A DNA stretch of 46,203 nucleotides from Flavobacterium seoulense (lineage in GTDB: Bacteria > Bacteroidota > Bacteroidia > Flavobacteriales > Flavobacteriaceae). The DNA lies in assembly GCF_000695795.1 (NCBI RefSeq), contig NZ_JNCA01000015.1:1-46203 (forward strand). The letters run 5' to 3'. Numbering within the stretch: position 1 is the first letter of the stretch; every line of letters starts with the position of its first letter. The translations under genes were made by a program, and so were the position numbers. This document shows positions 1-8,738 of the stretch, one piece after another. The notes under the pieces were generated by a model. It made no database searches. It was not told the DNA's origin and saw nothing but the letters and a program-made list of their open reading frames with translations.

Positions 1-593
1 ATTATAGCTTGTTAATAGCTGCAATAATTTTTTTAGAATTTGTTTTTAAATGAAGTTTTTCTTCGTTATCAAGAGTTATTAACAAGCTTGTTTTGGTTTA
101 AATATTTAATTTTTAAGCTTTTTTGAATTTTAATTAACAACGGTTAATAATCGAAAAGTATTTTAAAATGTAAATAAGTATTTTTTTAAAAGGTATTAAT
201 AAAATCATTTTTTGTGTTTATAACTTTTCTAAAAATCGTTCAAACTTTTTTAGGTTTTTAAATTCCAATTTTGGATTAGATATTTTTTTAATACAACCAA
301 AAAATACTTCTAATTTTCTTTCTTAACTTATTAACAATTCGTGTTAAATTAAAGTTAACTGAAAATCAGCTAATTATGAAACGCTATTAACAACTCAAAA
401 AATTAACAAATTAATTATTGAATAAGAATTGATTTTCAATGTTTTATGAATTATTAAAAATGTTAATAAGCCGCTATTCTATTAATTTTCTGTTATTTAT
501 AGATGCAAAAGTAAATTTGATACTTAGGGTATTTTTTAAATAATAAAATACGAATAGTTTTTGGTAAATTTGCAACAAATTAAATACATAAAA
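1..593. other. AT-rich gene-free region with repeated TTATTAACA-like 9-mers
   Basis: No credible coding frame is present in this stretch. It is extremely AT-rich and contains six 9-mers close to YTATTAACA: plus-strand copies at 76-84 and 328-336 (TTATTAACA) and 384-392 (CTATTAACA), and minus-strand copies at 10-18, 142-150 (one mismatch) and 461-469. Several further AATTAACA stretches lie between them. The pattern resembles clustered DnaA-box variants in an AT-rich unwinding region, but the central bases differ from the usual TTATCCACA. It could equally be an ordinary upstream region of rpiB. What lies further left is unknown because the window begins here. Confidence 0.4.
565..572 (+). promoter_or_regulatory. 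Putative -7 element upstream of rpiB
   Basis: TAAATTTG fits the Bacteroidota/Flavobacterium -7 consensus TAnnTTTG and lies 21 bp before the rpiB ATG. No convincing TTG -33 element is seen at the expected spacing. A second identical octamer lies at 512-519. The assignment rests on the -7 match only. Confidence 0.35.
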
Positions 594-1025
594 ATGAAAA
601 TCTCTATAGGAAACGATCACGCTGGTCCAGAATATAAAAAAGCAATTGTTCAATATTTAGAATCAAAAGGGCATCAGGTAACTAATTATGGTACTGATAC
701 CGAAGCTTCTGTAGATTATCCTGATTTTGGACATCCTGTTGCAACTGATGTTGAAGAAGGAAAAGCTGATTACGGAATTGTAATTTGCGGTTCAGGAAAC
801 GGAATTGCTATGACTGTTAATAAACATGCCGGAGTGAGAGCTGGTTTATGCTGGACTAAAGAAATTGCTTATTTAACACGTTTGCATAACGATGCTAATA
901 TTGTGAGTATTCCTGCCCGTTATACTTCAATTCAACAAGCTATCGAAATTGTAGAAACATTTTTAGAAACTGCTTTTGAAGGTGGAAGACACCAAAATCG
1001 TGTAGATAAAATTGCTTGTAAATAA
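594..1025 (+). CDS. rpiB: Ribose-5-phosphate isomerase B (RpiB/LacAB family)
   Basis: This 143-aa protein should interconvert ribose 5-phosphate and ribulose 5-phosphate in the cytosolic non-oxidative pentose phosphate pathway. The N-terminal GNDHAG motif (residues 6-11) and the CGSGNG loop (65-70) are family signatures. Cys65 and His98 sit where the catalytic Cys66 and His99 of E. coli RpiB are found. The open frame extends upstream to a TTG at 561, but that extension overlaps the likely -7 promoter element, so the ATG at 594, which gives the usual N-terminus MKISIGNDHAG, is preferred. The gene stands alone and is followed by two hairpins, the second a clear terminator. Confidence 0.93.
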   Translation: MKISIGNDHAGPEYKKAIVQYLESKGHQVTNYGTDTEASVDYPDFGHPVATDVEEGKADYGIVICGSGNGIAMTVNKHAGVRAGLCWTKEIAYLTRLHNDANIVSIPARYTSIQQAIEIVETFLETAFEGGRHQNRVDKIACK

Positions 1026-1033
1026 AAAATTAC

Positions 1034-1046
1034 GGTGCTTCGCACC
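1034..1046. repeat. Micro-hairpin GGTGC-TTC-GCACC
   Basis: This is a perfect 5-bp stem with a three-base loop directly after rpiB. It has the same architecture as the three micro-hairpins in the element at 35427-35508, which suggests a common type of short interspersed sequence. Confidence 0.5.
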
Positions 1047-1058
1047 AAATTAGATAGT

Positions 1059-1088
1059 AAAGCTCGGTTTTTCACCGGGCTTTTTTTA
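1059..1088 (+). terminator. Rho-independent terminator of rpiB
   Basis: AAAGCTCGG pairs with CCGGGCTTT (one G-T wobble) around a short loop and is followed by a run of seven T. It lies 34 bp after the rpiB stop and just before the convergent end of the DUF1294 gene. Confidence 0.85.
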
Positions 1089-1092
1089 TTTA

Positions 1093-1341
1093 TTAAAATA
1101 ATACCAGAATCTGAATAATTACAATTGTCCAAAACTTAAATAAATAACTTCGTTTAGCAATTTTATGCCTGAAAATCAACATAGATAATCCGGATCCAAT
1201 GGTTCCACCAAAAAAGGTAAAACTTAAAAGTGTTTTTTCAGAAATTCTTCTTTTGTAGTTTTTTGCTAAATATTTATCATAGCCAATAAGAAGAAAAGCT
1301 AAAAAATTGATTGTTAATAAAGCATAGAATAAAGAAAGCAT
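1093..1341 (-). CDS. DUF1294 family small membrane protein
   Basis: This is an 82-aa protein with a hydrophobic N-terminal helix, then the DUF1294 signature: a GYDKYLAK stretch, RISE, a glycine-rich FFGGTIGSG stretch and FRHKIAKRSY, and finally a second hydrophobic helix. The family is a small inner-membrane protein of unknown function. The frame can be extended three codons to a TTG at 1350, but the ATG at 1341 is more natural. It is transcribed divergently from tex with a gap of about 50 bp and convergently toward rpiB. Family recognition is confident; no role can be given. Confidence 0.8.
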   Translation of the reverse strand: MLSLFYALLTINFLAFLLIGYDKYLAKNYKRRISEKTLLSFTFFGGTIGSGLSMLIFRHKIAKRSYLFKFWTIVIIQILVLF

Positions 1342-1394
1342 TAGTATCAAATTAAAAACAAAGATATTATTTTAGCGAATAGAAAAATATACCA

Positions 1395-3518
1395 ATGACT
1401 AATATACAATTTATATCAAAATCAGTTGCTACAGCAGCTATAAACATTCAAAATACGGTTCAATTATTAGAAGAAGATTGCACCATTCCGTTTATTTCCC
1501 GTTATCGAAAAGATAAAACAGGTAATTTGGATGAAACGATTATTGAACAAATTGCTAAACTTCAAAAAGAATACGAAACCATCGTAAAACGAAAAGAAGC
1601 CATTTTAAAATCAATCGATGAGCAAAACGCATTGACATCTGAATTAGATAAAAAAATCCAGCAAAGCTTCGATTTACAGGAATTAGAGGATTTTTATCTG
1701 CCGTTTAAAAAGAAGAAAAAAACCAAGGCCGATGTGGCTCGTGAAAACGGATTGGAACCTTTGGCGAAAATTATCATGGCGCAAAATAACGATGATGTTG
1801 ATTTTATTTCGACAAAATATATCAATGAAAATGTTATTAATAAAGAAGCCGCTTTACAAGGCGCACGTGATATTATTGCCGAATGGATTAATGAAAATAT
1901 TTCTGTTCGTAAACAATTGCGAAGATTGTTTCAGCGTAAAGCTACCATTACAACCAAGGTAGTAAAAACAAAAAAGGATGAAGCAGACGCTCAAAAATTC
2001 AACCAATATTTCGATTGGTCAGAACCGTTAACAAAAGCACCTTCGCATCGTTTATTGGCAATGCTTCGTGCCGAAAACGAAGGATTTATCAAGTTCAAAG
2101 TAGAAGTTGATATTGATGAAGCTTATGATATTATTGACGAATTGGTTTTAAAAGGGCAAAGTCCGGCAACGTCACATGTGCAATTAGCTATCGAAGATTC
2201 GTATAAAAGATTACTAAATCCTGCAATTTCTAATGAAACTTTACAAGAAGCCAAAGCTAAGGCTGATGCCAATTCGATTCAGGTTTTTGCTAATAATTTA
2301 GGGCAATTATTGTTGGCACCACCATTGGGTGAAAAACGAATTTTAGCTATTGATCCTGGATTTAGAAGTGGTTGTAAAGTGGTTTGTCTGGATGAAAAAG
2401 GCGATTTGTTATACAATGAAACCATTTATCCACACGCACCTCAAAATGAAAGCGCGATGGCGATGAAAAAAATCCGTTCGATGGTGAATGCTTATAATAT
2501 TGAAGCCATTTCGATAGGAAATGGTACCGCTTCACGCGAAACAGAATTCTTTATCAAAAAAATTGCTTTGGATAAGCCGGTTCAGGTTTTTGTAGTTTCT
2601 GAGGCTGGAGCTTCGGTGTATTCGGCTTCTAAAACGGCGAGAGAAGAATTTCCAAATTATGATGTAACGGTGCGTGGTTCGGTTTCTATTGGTCGTCGTT
2701 TGAGTGATCCTTTGGCCGAATTGGTAAAAATTGATCCAAAAGCCATTGGCGTAGGCCAATACCAGCATGATGTAGATCAAAGTAAACTGAAAGAAGAATT
2801 GGATACTACAGTAATTCGTTGCGTGAATTCGGTTGGCGTAAATATCAATACGGCATCTAAACATTTGTTAAGTTATGTGAGTGGAATAGGAGAGAAGCTT
2901 GCCGAAAATATTGTTAATTATCGCTCTGAAAACGGTCCTTTTGAAGACAGAAAACAATTAAAAAAAGTACCTCGATTAGGCGAAAAAGCCTATCAGCAAG
3001 GTGTGGCTTTTATTCGAATAAAAGACGGAAAAAATCCATTGGATAATTCGGCGGTGCATCCCGAAGCGTATGGAATTGTTGAAAAAATGGCAAAAGATTT
3101 AAAGTTAAAAGTTGGTGATTTAATTGCCAATAAAGAAAAAACAGCTTTGATTAAAGCAGAAAATTATATTACGCCCGAAATAGGTTTGTTAACTTTAAAA
3201 GACATTATTAAAGAATTAGAAAAACCAGGATTGGATCCGAGAAAATCAGCGAAAGTATTTGAATTTGATCCCAATGTAAAATCGATTAAAGATTTAAAAA
3301 CAGGAATGATTTTGAACGGAATTGTCAATAACATTACCAATTTTGGCTGTTTTGTTGATATTGGAATTAAAGAAAGCGGATTAGTTCATATTTCTCAGCT
3401 CAAAGCAGGTTTTGTAAGCGATGTGAATGAGGTTGTAAAACTACATCAGCACGTTGAAGTAAAAGTCACTGAAGTGGATGAAGACAGAAAACGTATTCAG
3501 TTAACGATGGTTTTGTAA
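1395..3518 (+). CDS. tex: Tex family RNA-binding transcription accessory protein
   Basis: This 707-aa protein has full-length Tex architecture. The Tex N-terminal helical region carries FISRYRKDKTGNLDE near residue 34. A YqgF-like RNase-H fold begins at about residue 318 with ILAIDPGFRSG. A helix-hairpin-helix segment follows around 490-540 (VSGIGEKLAENIVNYR), and a C-terminal S1 domain runs from about 637 to 705 (NGIVNNITNFGCFVDIG). Tex proteins bind nucleic acid and are linked to transcription and, in several pathogens, toxin expression; the exact role in Bacteroidota is not established. The reading frame is intact. A hairpin terminator immediately downstream also serves the convergent tatA gene. 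Confidence 0.95.
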   Translation: MTNIQFISKSVATAAINIQNTVQLLEEDCTIPFISRYRKDKTGNLDETIIEQIAKLQKEYETIVKRKEAILKSIDEQNALTSELDKKIQQSFDLQELEDFYLPFKKKKKTKADVARENGLEPLAKIIMAQNNDDVDFISTKYINENVINKEAALQGARDIIAEWINENISVRKQLRRLFQRKATITTKVVKTKKDEADAQKFNQYFDWSEPLTKAPSHRLLAMLRAENEGFIKFKVEVDIDEAYDIIDELVLKGQSPATSHVQLAIEDSYKRLLNPAISNETLQEAKAKADANSIQVFANNLGQLLLAPPLGEKRILAIDPGFRSGCKVVCLDEKGDLLYNETIYPHAPQNESAMAMKKIRSMVNAYNIEAISIGNGTASRETEFFIKKIALDKPVQVFVVSEAGASVYSASKTAREEFPNYDVTVRGSVSIGRRLSDPLAELVKIDPKAIGVGQYQHDVDQSKLKEELDTTVIRCVNSVGVNINTASKHLLSYVSGIGEKLAENIVNYRSENGPFEDRKQLKKVPRLGEKAYQQGVAFIRIKDGKNPLDNSAVHPEAYGIVEKMAKDLKLKVGDLIANKEKTALIKAENYITPEIGLLTLKDIIKELEKPGLDPRKSAKVFEFDPNVKSIKDLKTGMILNGIVNNITNFGCFVDIGIKESGLVHISQLKAGFVSDVNEVVKLHQHVEVKVTEVDEDRKRIQLTMVL

Positions 3519-3531
3519 AACAGTAAAAACA

Positions 3532-3575
3532 AAAAATCCCAAAATCCAATTATGACATTAGATTTTGGGATTTTT
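3532..3575. terminator. Bidirectional terminator between tex and tatA
   Basis: A perfect 15-bp inverted repeat has arms AAAAATCCCAAAATC at 3532-3546 and its complement at 3561-3575, with a 14-nt loop. A and T runs flank it on either side, so it can terminate tex on the plus strand and tatA on the minus strand. Confidence 0.85.
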
Positions 3576-3592
3576 AATAAAAAATAAATTTT

Positions 3593-3769
3593 TTATTTAG
3601 TTTCGTCTTCTTTTTTATCAGCAGGCTGATCTCCGTCTTTAGCAGCATTTTTGAATTCCTTAATTCCACTACCTAAACCTTTCATTAATTCCGGAATTTT
3701 TTTACCTCCAAAAAGTAATAAAATAACTGCCACTATAACAAGGATTTCTGGTAAACCTAATCTTCCCAT
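3593..3769 (-). CDS. tatA: Sec-independent translocase subunit TatA/TatE
   Basis: This 58-aa protein starts [22 protein letters not shown] single N-terminal membrane helix is followed by the [13 protein letters not shown] amphipathic segment typical of TatA/E and a charged tail (DKKEDETK). It would form the pore-like component of the twin-arginine translocase that exports folded proteins. The start ATG is at 3769. No tatC is in the window, so the partner must be encoded elsewhere. The gene converges on tex with a shared terminator and diverges from the membrane protein at 3985. Confidence 0.92.
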   Translation of the reverse strand: MGRLGLPEILVIVAVILLLFGGKKIPELMKGLGSGIKEFKNAAKDGDQPADKKEDETK

Positions 3770-3815
3770 GATTGAATAATTTATGCCGAAGCAAATTTGT
3801 AATAAAAACTGGCTA

Positions 3816-3823
3816 CAAATATA
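3816..3823 (-). promoter_or_regulatory. Putative -7 element for tatA
   Basis: On the minus strand this octamer reads TATATTTG, matching TAnnTTTG, about 47 bp upstream of the tatA start. No well-placed TTG -33 box was seen, so the call is weak. Confidence 0.35.
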
Positions 3824-3941
3824 ATTAGAATAACTTAATTAGGAACTCATTTTAAGACAATTATTTAGTTTTTATAACGTTAAAAATTATTTAATTTTTT
3901 TTAAATTATTTATAATCATAAGCTAATAGCTACGGCATACA

Positions 3942-3967
3942 TTGCTTTACATTAATTATTATATTTG
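3942..3967 (+). promoter_or_regulatory. Putative Flavobacterium-type promoter of the 3985 gene
   Basis: TATATTTG at 3960-3967 matches TAnnTTTG, with a TTG at 3942-3944. The 15-bp gap is slightly short for the described TTG-N17-23-TAnnTTTG layout. It ends 17 bp before the start codon. Confidence 0.45.
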
Positions 3968-3984
3968 TGAAATAAAGAAAAAAT

Positions 3985-4488
3985 ATGTCTGGTAAAAGAT
4001 TAAAAAGAAAGAAACTTCACAAGAAATTATTCACTAAAAACCGATTGGTTATATTGAATGAAGATACTTTTGAGGAAACTTTTTCTTTAAAACTTACTTT
4101 GATGAATGTTTTTGTGGTGGCTACATTAGGAGCTATTTTTTTAATTACGGTGACAACTTTTATCATCGCTTTTACACCTTTACGGGAATTTATTCCGGGA
4201 TATTCTTCGACAAAATTGAAAAAAGATGCTACTGAATTAGCATTAAAATCTGATTCCCTAACCATGGCTCTAAAGAAAAACGAAGCCTATATTCAATCGA
4301 TTCAAAAAGTACTTAATGGACAATTAGATTATGCTAAATTCAATAAAGATTCCATTTTAGCTGTTGCGACAGATACAATTGAAAAAACTGATTTATCACC
4401 ATCGAAAGAAGAATTAGAATTGAGAGCTGAGGTAGAAAAAGAAGATAAAAAAGCACAGCAAACGGTGTCTAAAAAGAAGAAAAAGTAA
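3985..4488 (+). CDS. Single-pass membrane protein resembling the N-terminus of flavobacterial M23 peptidases, without catalytic domain
   Basis: This 167-aa protein has a basic N-terminus (KRLKRKKLHKK), then NRLVILNEDTFEE, one membrane helix at about residues 40-66, TPLREFIPGYSS and a periplasmic helical stretch. It ends in a lysine-rich tail (SKKKKK). From memory of the family, the RLVILNEDTFEE and PLREFIPGYSS stretches match the N-terminal part of flavobacterial M23 metallopeptidases of about 300 aa. Here the frame ends at a TAA with no LytM domain, and only 61 bp separate it from the next gene, so no remnant fits in between. It may be a natural short paralogue that organises cell-wall enzymes, or a truncated derivative. 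The relationship is recalled, not searched. Confidence 0.6.
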   Translation: MSGKRLKRKKLHKKLFTKNRLVILNEDTFEETFSLKLTLMNVFVVATLGAIFLITVTTFIIAFTPLREFIPGYSSTKLKKDATELALKSDSLTMALKKNEAYIQSIQKVLNGQLDYAKFNKDSILAVATDTIEKTDLSPSKEELELRAEVEKEDKKAQQTVSKKKKK

Positions 4489-4549
4489 GTACTTGATTTA
4501 TTAAAATGGAATTTATTTTTCTTCGAAAAAAATTAATCAGCAAAACAAA

Positions 4550-6049
4550 ATGTCAATAAAATCAATAGCGGCAAAACTATTTGCTAAAAATATTTATAAA
4601 AAAACACAGCTTTGGGCAAGAAATCCAGTTGCTACGCAACAAGCCGTTTTTGAAAGTTTAATCAAAGATGCGCAGCAAACGCAATTTGGAAAAGACCATC
4701 ATTTTGATCAAATTAAAACTACCGAAGATTTTGCTAAAAAAGTTCCCATTCGGGATTATGAAGATTTAAAATCTTATGTGGAGAAAGTAGTAAAAGGCGA
4801 GGAAAATGTGTTGTGGAAAGGCAAACCTTTGTATTTTGCAAAAACGTCGGGAACCACTTCGGGAGCTAAATACATTCCGTTGACTAAAGAATCTATGCCG
4901 TATCATATTGAAGCGGCCCGAAATGCGATTTTGCATTATATTCATGAAACGGGTAAAGCCGATTTTGTAGATGGAAAAATGATTTTCCTGCAGGGAAGTC
5001 CTATTCTGGAAGAAAAATACGGAATTAAATTTGGACGACTTTCAGGAATTGTAGCACATTTTGTTCCAAAATATTTACAAAAAAACCGCATGCCTTCCTG
5101 GGAAACCAATTGTATCGATGATTGGGAAACCAAAGTAGATGCGATTGTAGAAGAAACATTCGATAAGAATATGACGGTGATTTCTGGAATTCCGTCCTGG
5201 GTGCAAATGTATTTTGAGCGTTTACAACAAAAAGGAGGGAAGCCGATTGGAGACATTTTCAAAAATTTCAATTTGTTCATTTACGGAGGTGTGAATTATG
5301 AACCCTATCGGGCGAAATTTGAAAATTTAATTGGTAGAAAAGTAGATAGTATCGAATTGTTTCCGGCTTCGGAAGGTTTTTTCGCTTATCAGGATTCCCA
5401 AAAAGAAAAAGGAATGTTGTTATTGTTGAATTCTGGAATTTTCTACGAATTCATAAAATCGGACGAATTTTATACTGAAAATCCAAAACGTTATACCATT
5501 GGCGAAGTAGAATTGGGCGTGAATTATGTGCTAATTATTTCTACGAATGCGGGACTTTGGGGCTATAATATTGGCGATACCGTTCTGTTTACTTCGTTGA
5601 AACCGTATCGTGTCATTGTTTCGGGCAGAATCAAACATTATATTTCGGCTTTTGGCGAACACGTTATTGGTAAAGAAGTTGAAAGTGCTTTACAGGAAGC
5701 TGTCGAAGGAACTAACATTCGTGTAAACGAGTTTACTGTTGCACCTCAAATCAATCCTGAAAGTGGTTTACCGTATCACGAATGGTTTATAGAATTTGAT
5801 TCTGAAACTTCTGGAGAACCTGAAAATTTAGAACATTTTGCGGAAGCGATAGATAATGCCATGCGTAAACAAAACATTTACTACGACGATTTGATTGTAG
5901 GCAATGTGTTGCGAAAAGTGGTTGTTACCAAAGTGCCAAAAAATGGTTTTCAGGAATACATGAAATCCATTGGGAAATTAGGAGGTCAAAATAAAATTCC
6001 GAGACTTTCTAATGATAGAAAAATTGCTGATTTTTTATCTAAAAACTAA
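4550..6049 (+). CDS. GH3 auxin-responsive promoter family protein (acyl-adenylate/amido-synthetase fold)
   Basis: This 499-aa protein is about full length for bacterial GH3 proteins. The adenylate-forming P-loop KTSGTTSGAKYIPLT lies near residue 102. FIYGGVNYEPYR and LFPASEGFFAYQ follow around 243-280, and GYNIGDTVLFT with RVIVSGRIKHYISAFGEHV around 340-375 is the usual GH3 C-terminal hinge. In plants GH3 enzymes conjugate amino acids to acyl acids such as jasmonate or auxin; the bacterial substrate is unknown. The stop codon overlaps the start of the next gene by one base, which suggests translational coupling and a shared pathway. Confidence 0.88.
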   Translation: MSIKSIAAKLFAKNIYKKTQLWARNPVATQQAVFESLIKDAQQTQFGKDHHFDQIKTTEDFAKKVPIRDYEDLKSYVEKVVKGEENVLWKGKPLYFAKTSGTTSGAKYIPLTKESMPYHIEAARNAILHYIHETGKADFVDGKMIFLQGSPILEEKYGIKFGRLSGIVAHFVPKYLQKNRMPSWETNCIDDWETKVDAIVEETFDKNMTVISGIPSWVQMYFERLQQKGGKPIGDIFKNFNLFIYGGVNYEPYRAKFENLIGRKVDSIELFPASEGFFAYQDSQKEKGMLLLLNSGIFYEFIKSDEFYTENPKRYTIGEVELGVNYVLIISTNAGLWGYNIGDTVLFTSLKPYRVIVSGRIKHYISAFGEHVIGKEVESALQEAVEGTNIRVNEFTVAPQINPESGLPYHEWFIEFDSETSGEPENLEHFAEAIDNAMRKQNIYYDDLIVGNVLRKVVVTKVPKNGFQEYMKSIGKLGGQNKIPRLSNDRKIADFLSKN

Positions 6050-7728
6050 TGAAAGAAACTAAAAATACATCAAGAACCAGAGCTCAGGAATCATCGGCGG
6101 CTATTGAAAAAATGTACATTACCATGCGACATTTATTCAATAGAGGATTTTATAAACCAATGGGAATTTCGGGCGATACTTTGCGTGAAGCATTATTGAC
6201 TTTAAGACCTGAAATCTACGGTAATATTGCCGATGAAAAAGTAGAATTAAAAGGACTTTTGTATGTAATTGAGCGTTTGCCGGTAGGAATTGAAGAATGC
6301 CGATTTATCAATTTAACTTCTGATGAAGGTTATTCTAAATCGCATTTTCAACCAATAATTCCACCAAAAAGAAGACGTAATTGTTACCGAATTGACGAAG
6401 AACAAATGAATGTCGAAATCACTCGTGGACGTTCGGACATTTATGATATTTTGACGCATCTGACTTTTATTTTCATCGAATCACATAAAATAAAAGACCG
6501 TGTTTTACTTGACGATGGAGGCGAAGTTTCGCGCGATTGGTTAAAATTAGAGCAAGCGGTTTTAAAAAATGAAAAGTTAAGTCTGATAGAAAAAGAAATT
6601 GCTATTTCGCATGCAGCAAATATTCTGGCCCGAACTTTTGAAGATGTATTAGAAATCTATGACGATTTTGCTTCGGTAGATGTCCCGGATCGTTTTTTAC
6701 ATATCATTTTTTGGTTAGGAAAATTAGCCATCGAAGAGGTAATGGGAAATAATAAAAGAACGATTACTTTCAGTCCGATTCTTAGAGAGCGTTTAGGGCA
6801 TCATATGCACGGCGAAATATGGGCAACGAATATCAAGGAGGTTTTAAAAGAAAATCAGCTTTTAGACCGTCCTATTCATATAATTAGTGCCAATATGCAT
6901 TCGGTAATGAATTCTATTTTTGCTAAAAATGTTTTGAAAACGGCTCTTAAAGGCAAATCTGATTTTGATATCTATGGAGAATTAAGCAAATCATCGGCTA
7001 ACGAAATTAGAAATTCGGTTAAAGAAGTGGCTTTACAACAAGGAATGATTTTTTTGCCAGAAACTGTAGGAACCAACATTGATGTTCAAATTTTTGATAC
7101 CGCTAAAATTGACTGGTCAACAACTTCTTTCCCAAATGCTAATTTTGGTGATCAAAAACCAGTGTTGATTGTAATGGATTATGCCTTTGGCGAACAAGCG
7201 TATGAAACCGTTGATGAGTTATTGAAACCGTATAAAAAGAATATTTTTCTCAATGTAGAATCGGTTTCGATTATGGGAAAAGCAGGAATTCTGGAAGGAG
7301 AAAAGGGAGATATCATGATTCCGAATGCGCATATTAATGAAGGAACGGCTGATAATTATTTTTTCGAAAATGAATTAACTCCCGAAATGTTTCAGGGTAA
7401 TAATATTGCTGTTTTTTCGGGTTCTATGGTTACCGTTTTGGGAACTTCATTACAAAACAGGGATTTATTGAAGTTTTTCCATGATTCGACCTGGAGCGTT
7501 ATTGGCTTAGAAATGGAAGGTTCTCATTATCAAAAAGCCATTCAATCAGCATCTAAAATTAGAAAAAGTATCCCAAAAGATGTCAAAGTGCGTTATGCTT
7601 ATTATGCATCGGATAATCCGTTAGAAACCGGAAGTACGCTCGCTTCAGGCGGACTGGGAACTACGGGTGTAAAACCTACTTATTTGATTACTATTAAAAT
7701 ATTAGAACAAATTTTTAATATCAGTTAG
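6049..7728 (+). CDS. Conserved Bacteroidota protein (DUF6909-like) with a nucleoside-phosphorylase-like C-terminal half
   Basis: This 559-aa protein is recognised as a conserved hypothetical of Bacteroidota, which I recall as DUF6909. The N-terminal half contains a basic PPKRRRNCYRIDEE stretch and helices. The C-terminal half, from about residue 370, reads like a PNP/UDP-phosphorylase or AMP-nucleosidase fold: SVSIMGKAGILEGEKGDI, then AVFSGSMVTVLGTS, then GLEMEGSHY near residue 485 and a YYASDNP motif. The EMEG and SDNP patterns resemble the nucleoside-binding glutamate and catalytic aspartate region of that superfamily. This is inferred by eye. The 1-nt overlap with the GH3 gene argues for a joint function. 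Confidence 0.65.
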   Translation: MKETKNTSRTRAQESSAAIEKMYITMRHLFNRGFYKPMGISGDTLREALLTLRPEIYGNIADEKVELKGLLYVIERLPVGIEECRFINLTSDEGYSKSHFQPIIPPKRRRNCYRIDEEQMNVEITRGRSDIYDILTHLTFIFIESHKIKDRVLLDDGGEVSRDWLKLEQAVLKNEKLSLIEKEIAISHAANILARTFEDVLEIYDDFASVDVPDRFLHIIFWLGKLAIEEVMGNNKRTITFSPILRERLGHHMHGEIWATNIKEVLKENQLLDRPIHIISANMHSVMNSIFAKNVLKTALKGKSDFDIYGELSKSSANEIRNSVKEVALQQGMIFLPETVGTNIDVQIFDTAKIDWSTTSFPNANFGDQKPVLIVMDYAFGEQAYETVDELLKPYKKNIFLNVESVSIMGKAGILEGEKGDIMIPNAHINEGTADNYFFENELTPEMFQGNNIAVFSGSMVTVLGTSLQNRDLLKFFHDSTWSVIGLEMEGSHYQKAIQSASKIRKSIPKDVKVRYAYYASDNPLETGSTLASGGLGTTGVKPTYLITIKILEQIFNIS

Positions 7729-7752
7729 AAAATAATTGATGAACATATACTT

Positions 7753-8736
7753 ATGAAAAGAATATTGATTACAGGTGCAGCGGGATTTTTAGGTTCTCAT
7801 TTATGCGATCGTTTTATCAAAGAAGGATATTTTGTTATAGGAATGGACAATCTCATTACAGGAGATTTGAAAAATATTGAACATTTATTCAAACTGGAAA
7901 ATTTCGAATTTTATCATCATGATGTGAGTAAATTTGTTCACGTTCCAGGCGAATTAGATTATATTTTGCATTTTGCCTCACCGGCAAGCCCGATTGATTA
8001 TTTGAAAATTCCAATTCAGACTTTGAAAGTTGGTTCACTTGGAACACATAATTTATTAGGATTAGCAAGAGTTAAAAAAGCCCGAATTTTGATTGCATCT
8101 ACTTCTGAAGTTTATGGAGATCCATTAGTTCATCCTCAAACGGAAGATTACTATGGAAATGTAAATACGATAGGTCCAAGAGGTGTTTATGACGAAGCCA
8201 AAAGATTCCAGGAATCCATCACGATGGCGTACCATACTTTTCACGGTGTAGAAACGCGTATTGTTCGAATTTTTAATACTTACGGGCCAAGAATGCGTCT
8301 TAACGACGGTCGTGTAATTCCGGCTTTTATTGGTCAGGCGATTCGTGGCGAGGATTTAACCATTTTTGGTGATGGGTTGCAAACGCGTTCGTTTTGCTAT
8401 GTAGACGATCAGGTAGAAGGAATTTTCCGTTTGCTGCATTCTGATTATGTGTATCCGGTAAACATTGGAAATCCAGATGAAATTACCATCAAGGATTTTG
8501 CTGAAGAAATCATCAAATTAACAAGAACCAATCAAAAAGTGGTGTATCATCCTTTGCCAATAAATGATCCATTACAGCGTCAACCGGATACTACCAAAGC
8601 CAAAGAATTATTAGGTTGGGAAGCTAAAGTAGGTCGTGCCGAAGGAATGAAAATCACCTATGAATACTTCAAATCGTTATCTCCGGAAGAACTTTCTAAA
8701 GAAGAGCATAAGGATTTTACGGATTATATTAAGTAA
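7753..8736 (+). CDS. UDP-glucuronate decarboxylase (UDP-xylose synthase), SDR family
   Basis: This 327-aa protein should convert UDP-glucuronate to UDP-xylose with bound NAD. The N-terminal Rossmann motif GAAGFLGSH spans residues 8-15. The family-specific block TSEVYGDP (about 117-124), [18 protein letters not shown] and YDEAKR (Tyr146, Lys150) distinguishes UXS from plain epimerases, as does [19 protein letters not shown]. It is 24 bp downstream of the preceding gene and only 2 bp before the GT2 gene, so it probably supplies an activated pentose or intermediate for surface glycan assembly. Confidence 0.92.
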   Translation: MKRILITGAAGFLGSHLCDRFIKEGYFVIGMDNLITGDLKNIEHLFKLENFEFYHHDVSKFVHVPGELDYILHFASPASPIDYLKIPIQTLKVGSLGTHNLLGLARVKKARILIASTSEVYGDPLVHPQTEDYYGNVNTIGPRGVYDEAKRFQESITMAYHTFHGVETRIVRIFNTYGPRMRLNDGRVIPAFIGQAIRGEDLTIFGDGLQTRSFCYVDDQVEGIFRLLHSDYVYPVNIGNPDEITIKDFAEEIIKLTRTNQKVVYHPLPINDPLQRQPDTTKAKELLGWEAKVGRAEGMKITYEYFKSLSPEELSKEEHKDFTDYIK

Positions 8737-8738
8737 AA

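Noticed and set aside
561..593. TTG-start extension of rpiB
   Set aside because: It overlaps the probable -7 element, and the family starts at the ATG at 594.
2532..2864. Minus-strand open frame inside tex
   Set aside because: It lies wholly within the strongly conserved YqgF-to-HhH part of tex and has no recognisable protein features; it is a shadow of the real gene.
4942..5280. Minus-strand open frame inside the GH3 gene
   Set aside because: It is a shadow of a well-supported gene, and its translation shows no domain or signal peptide.
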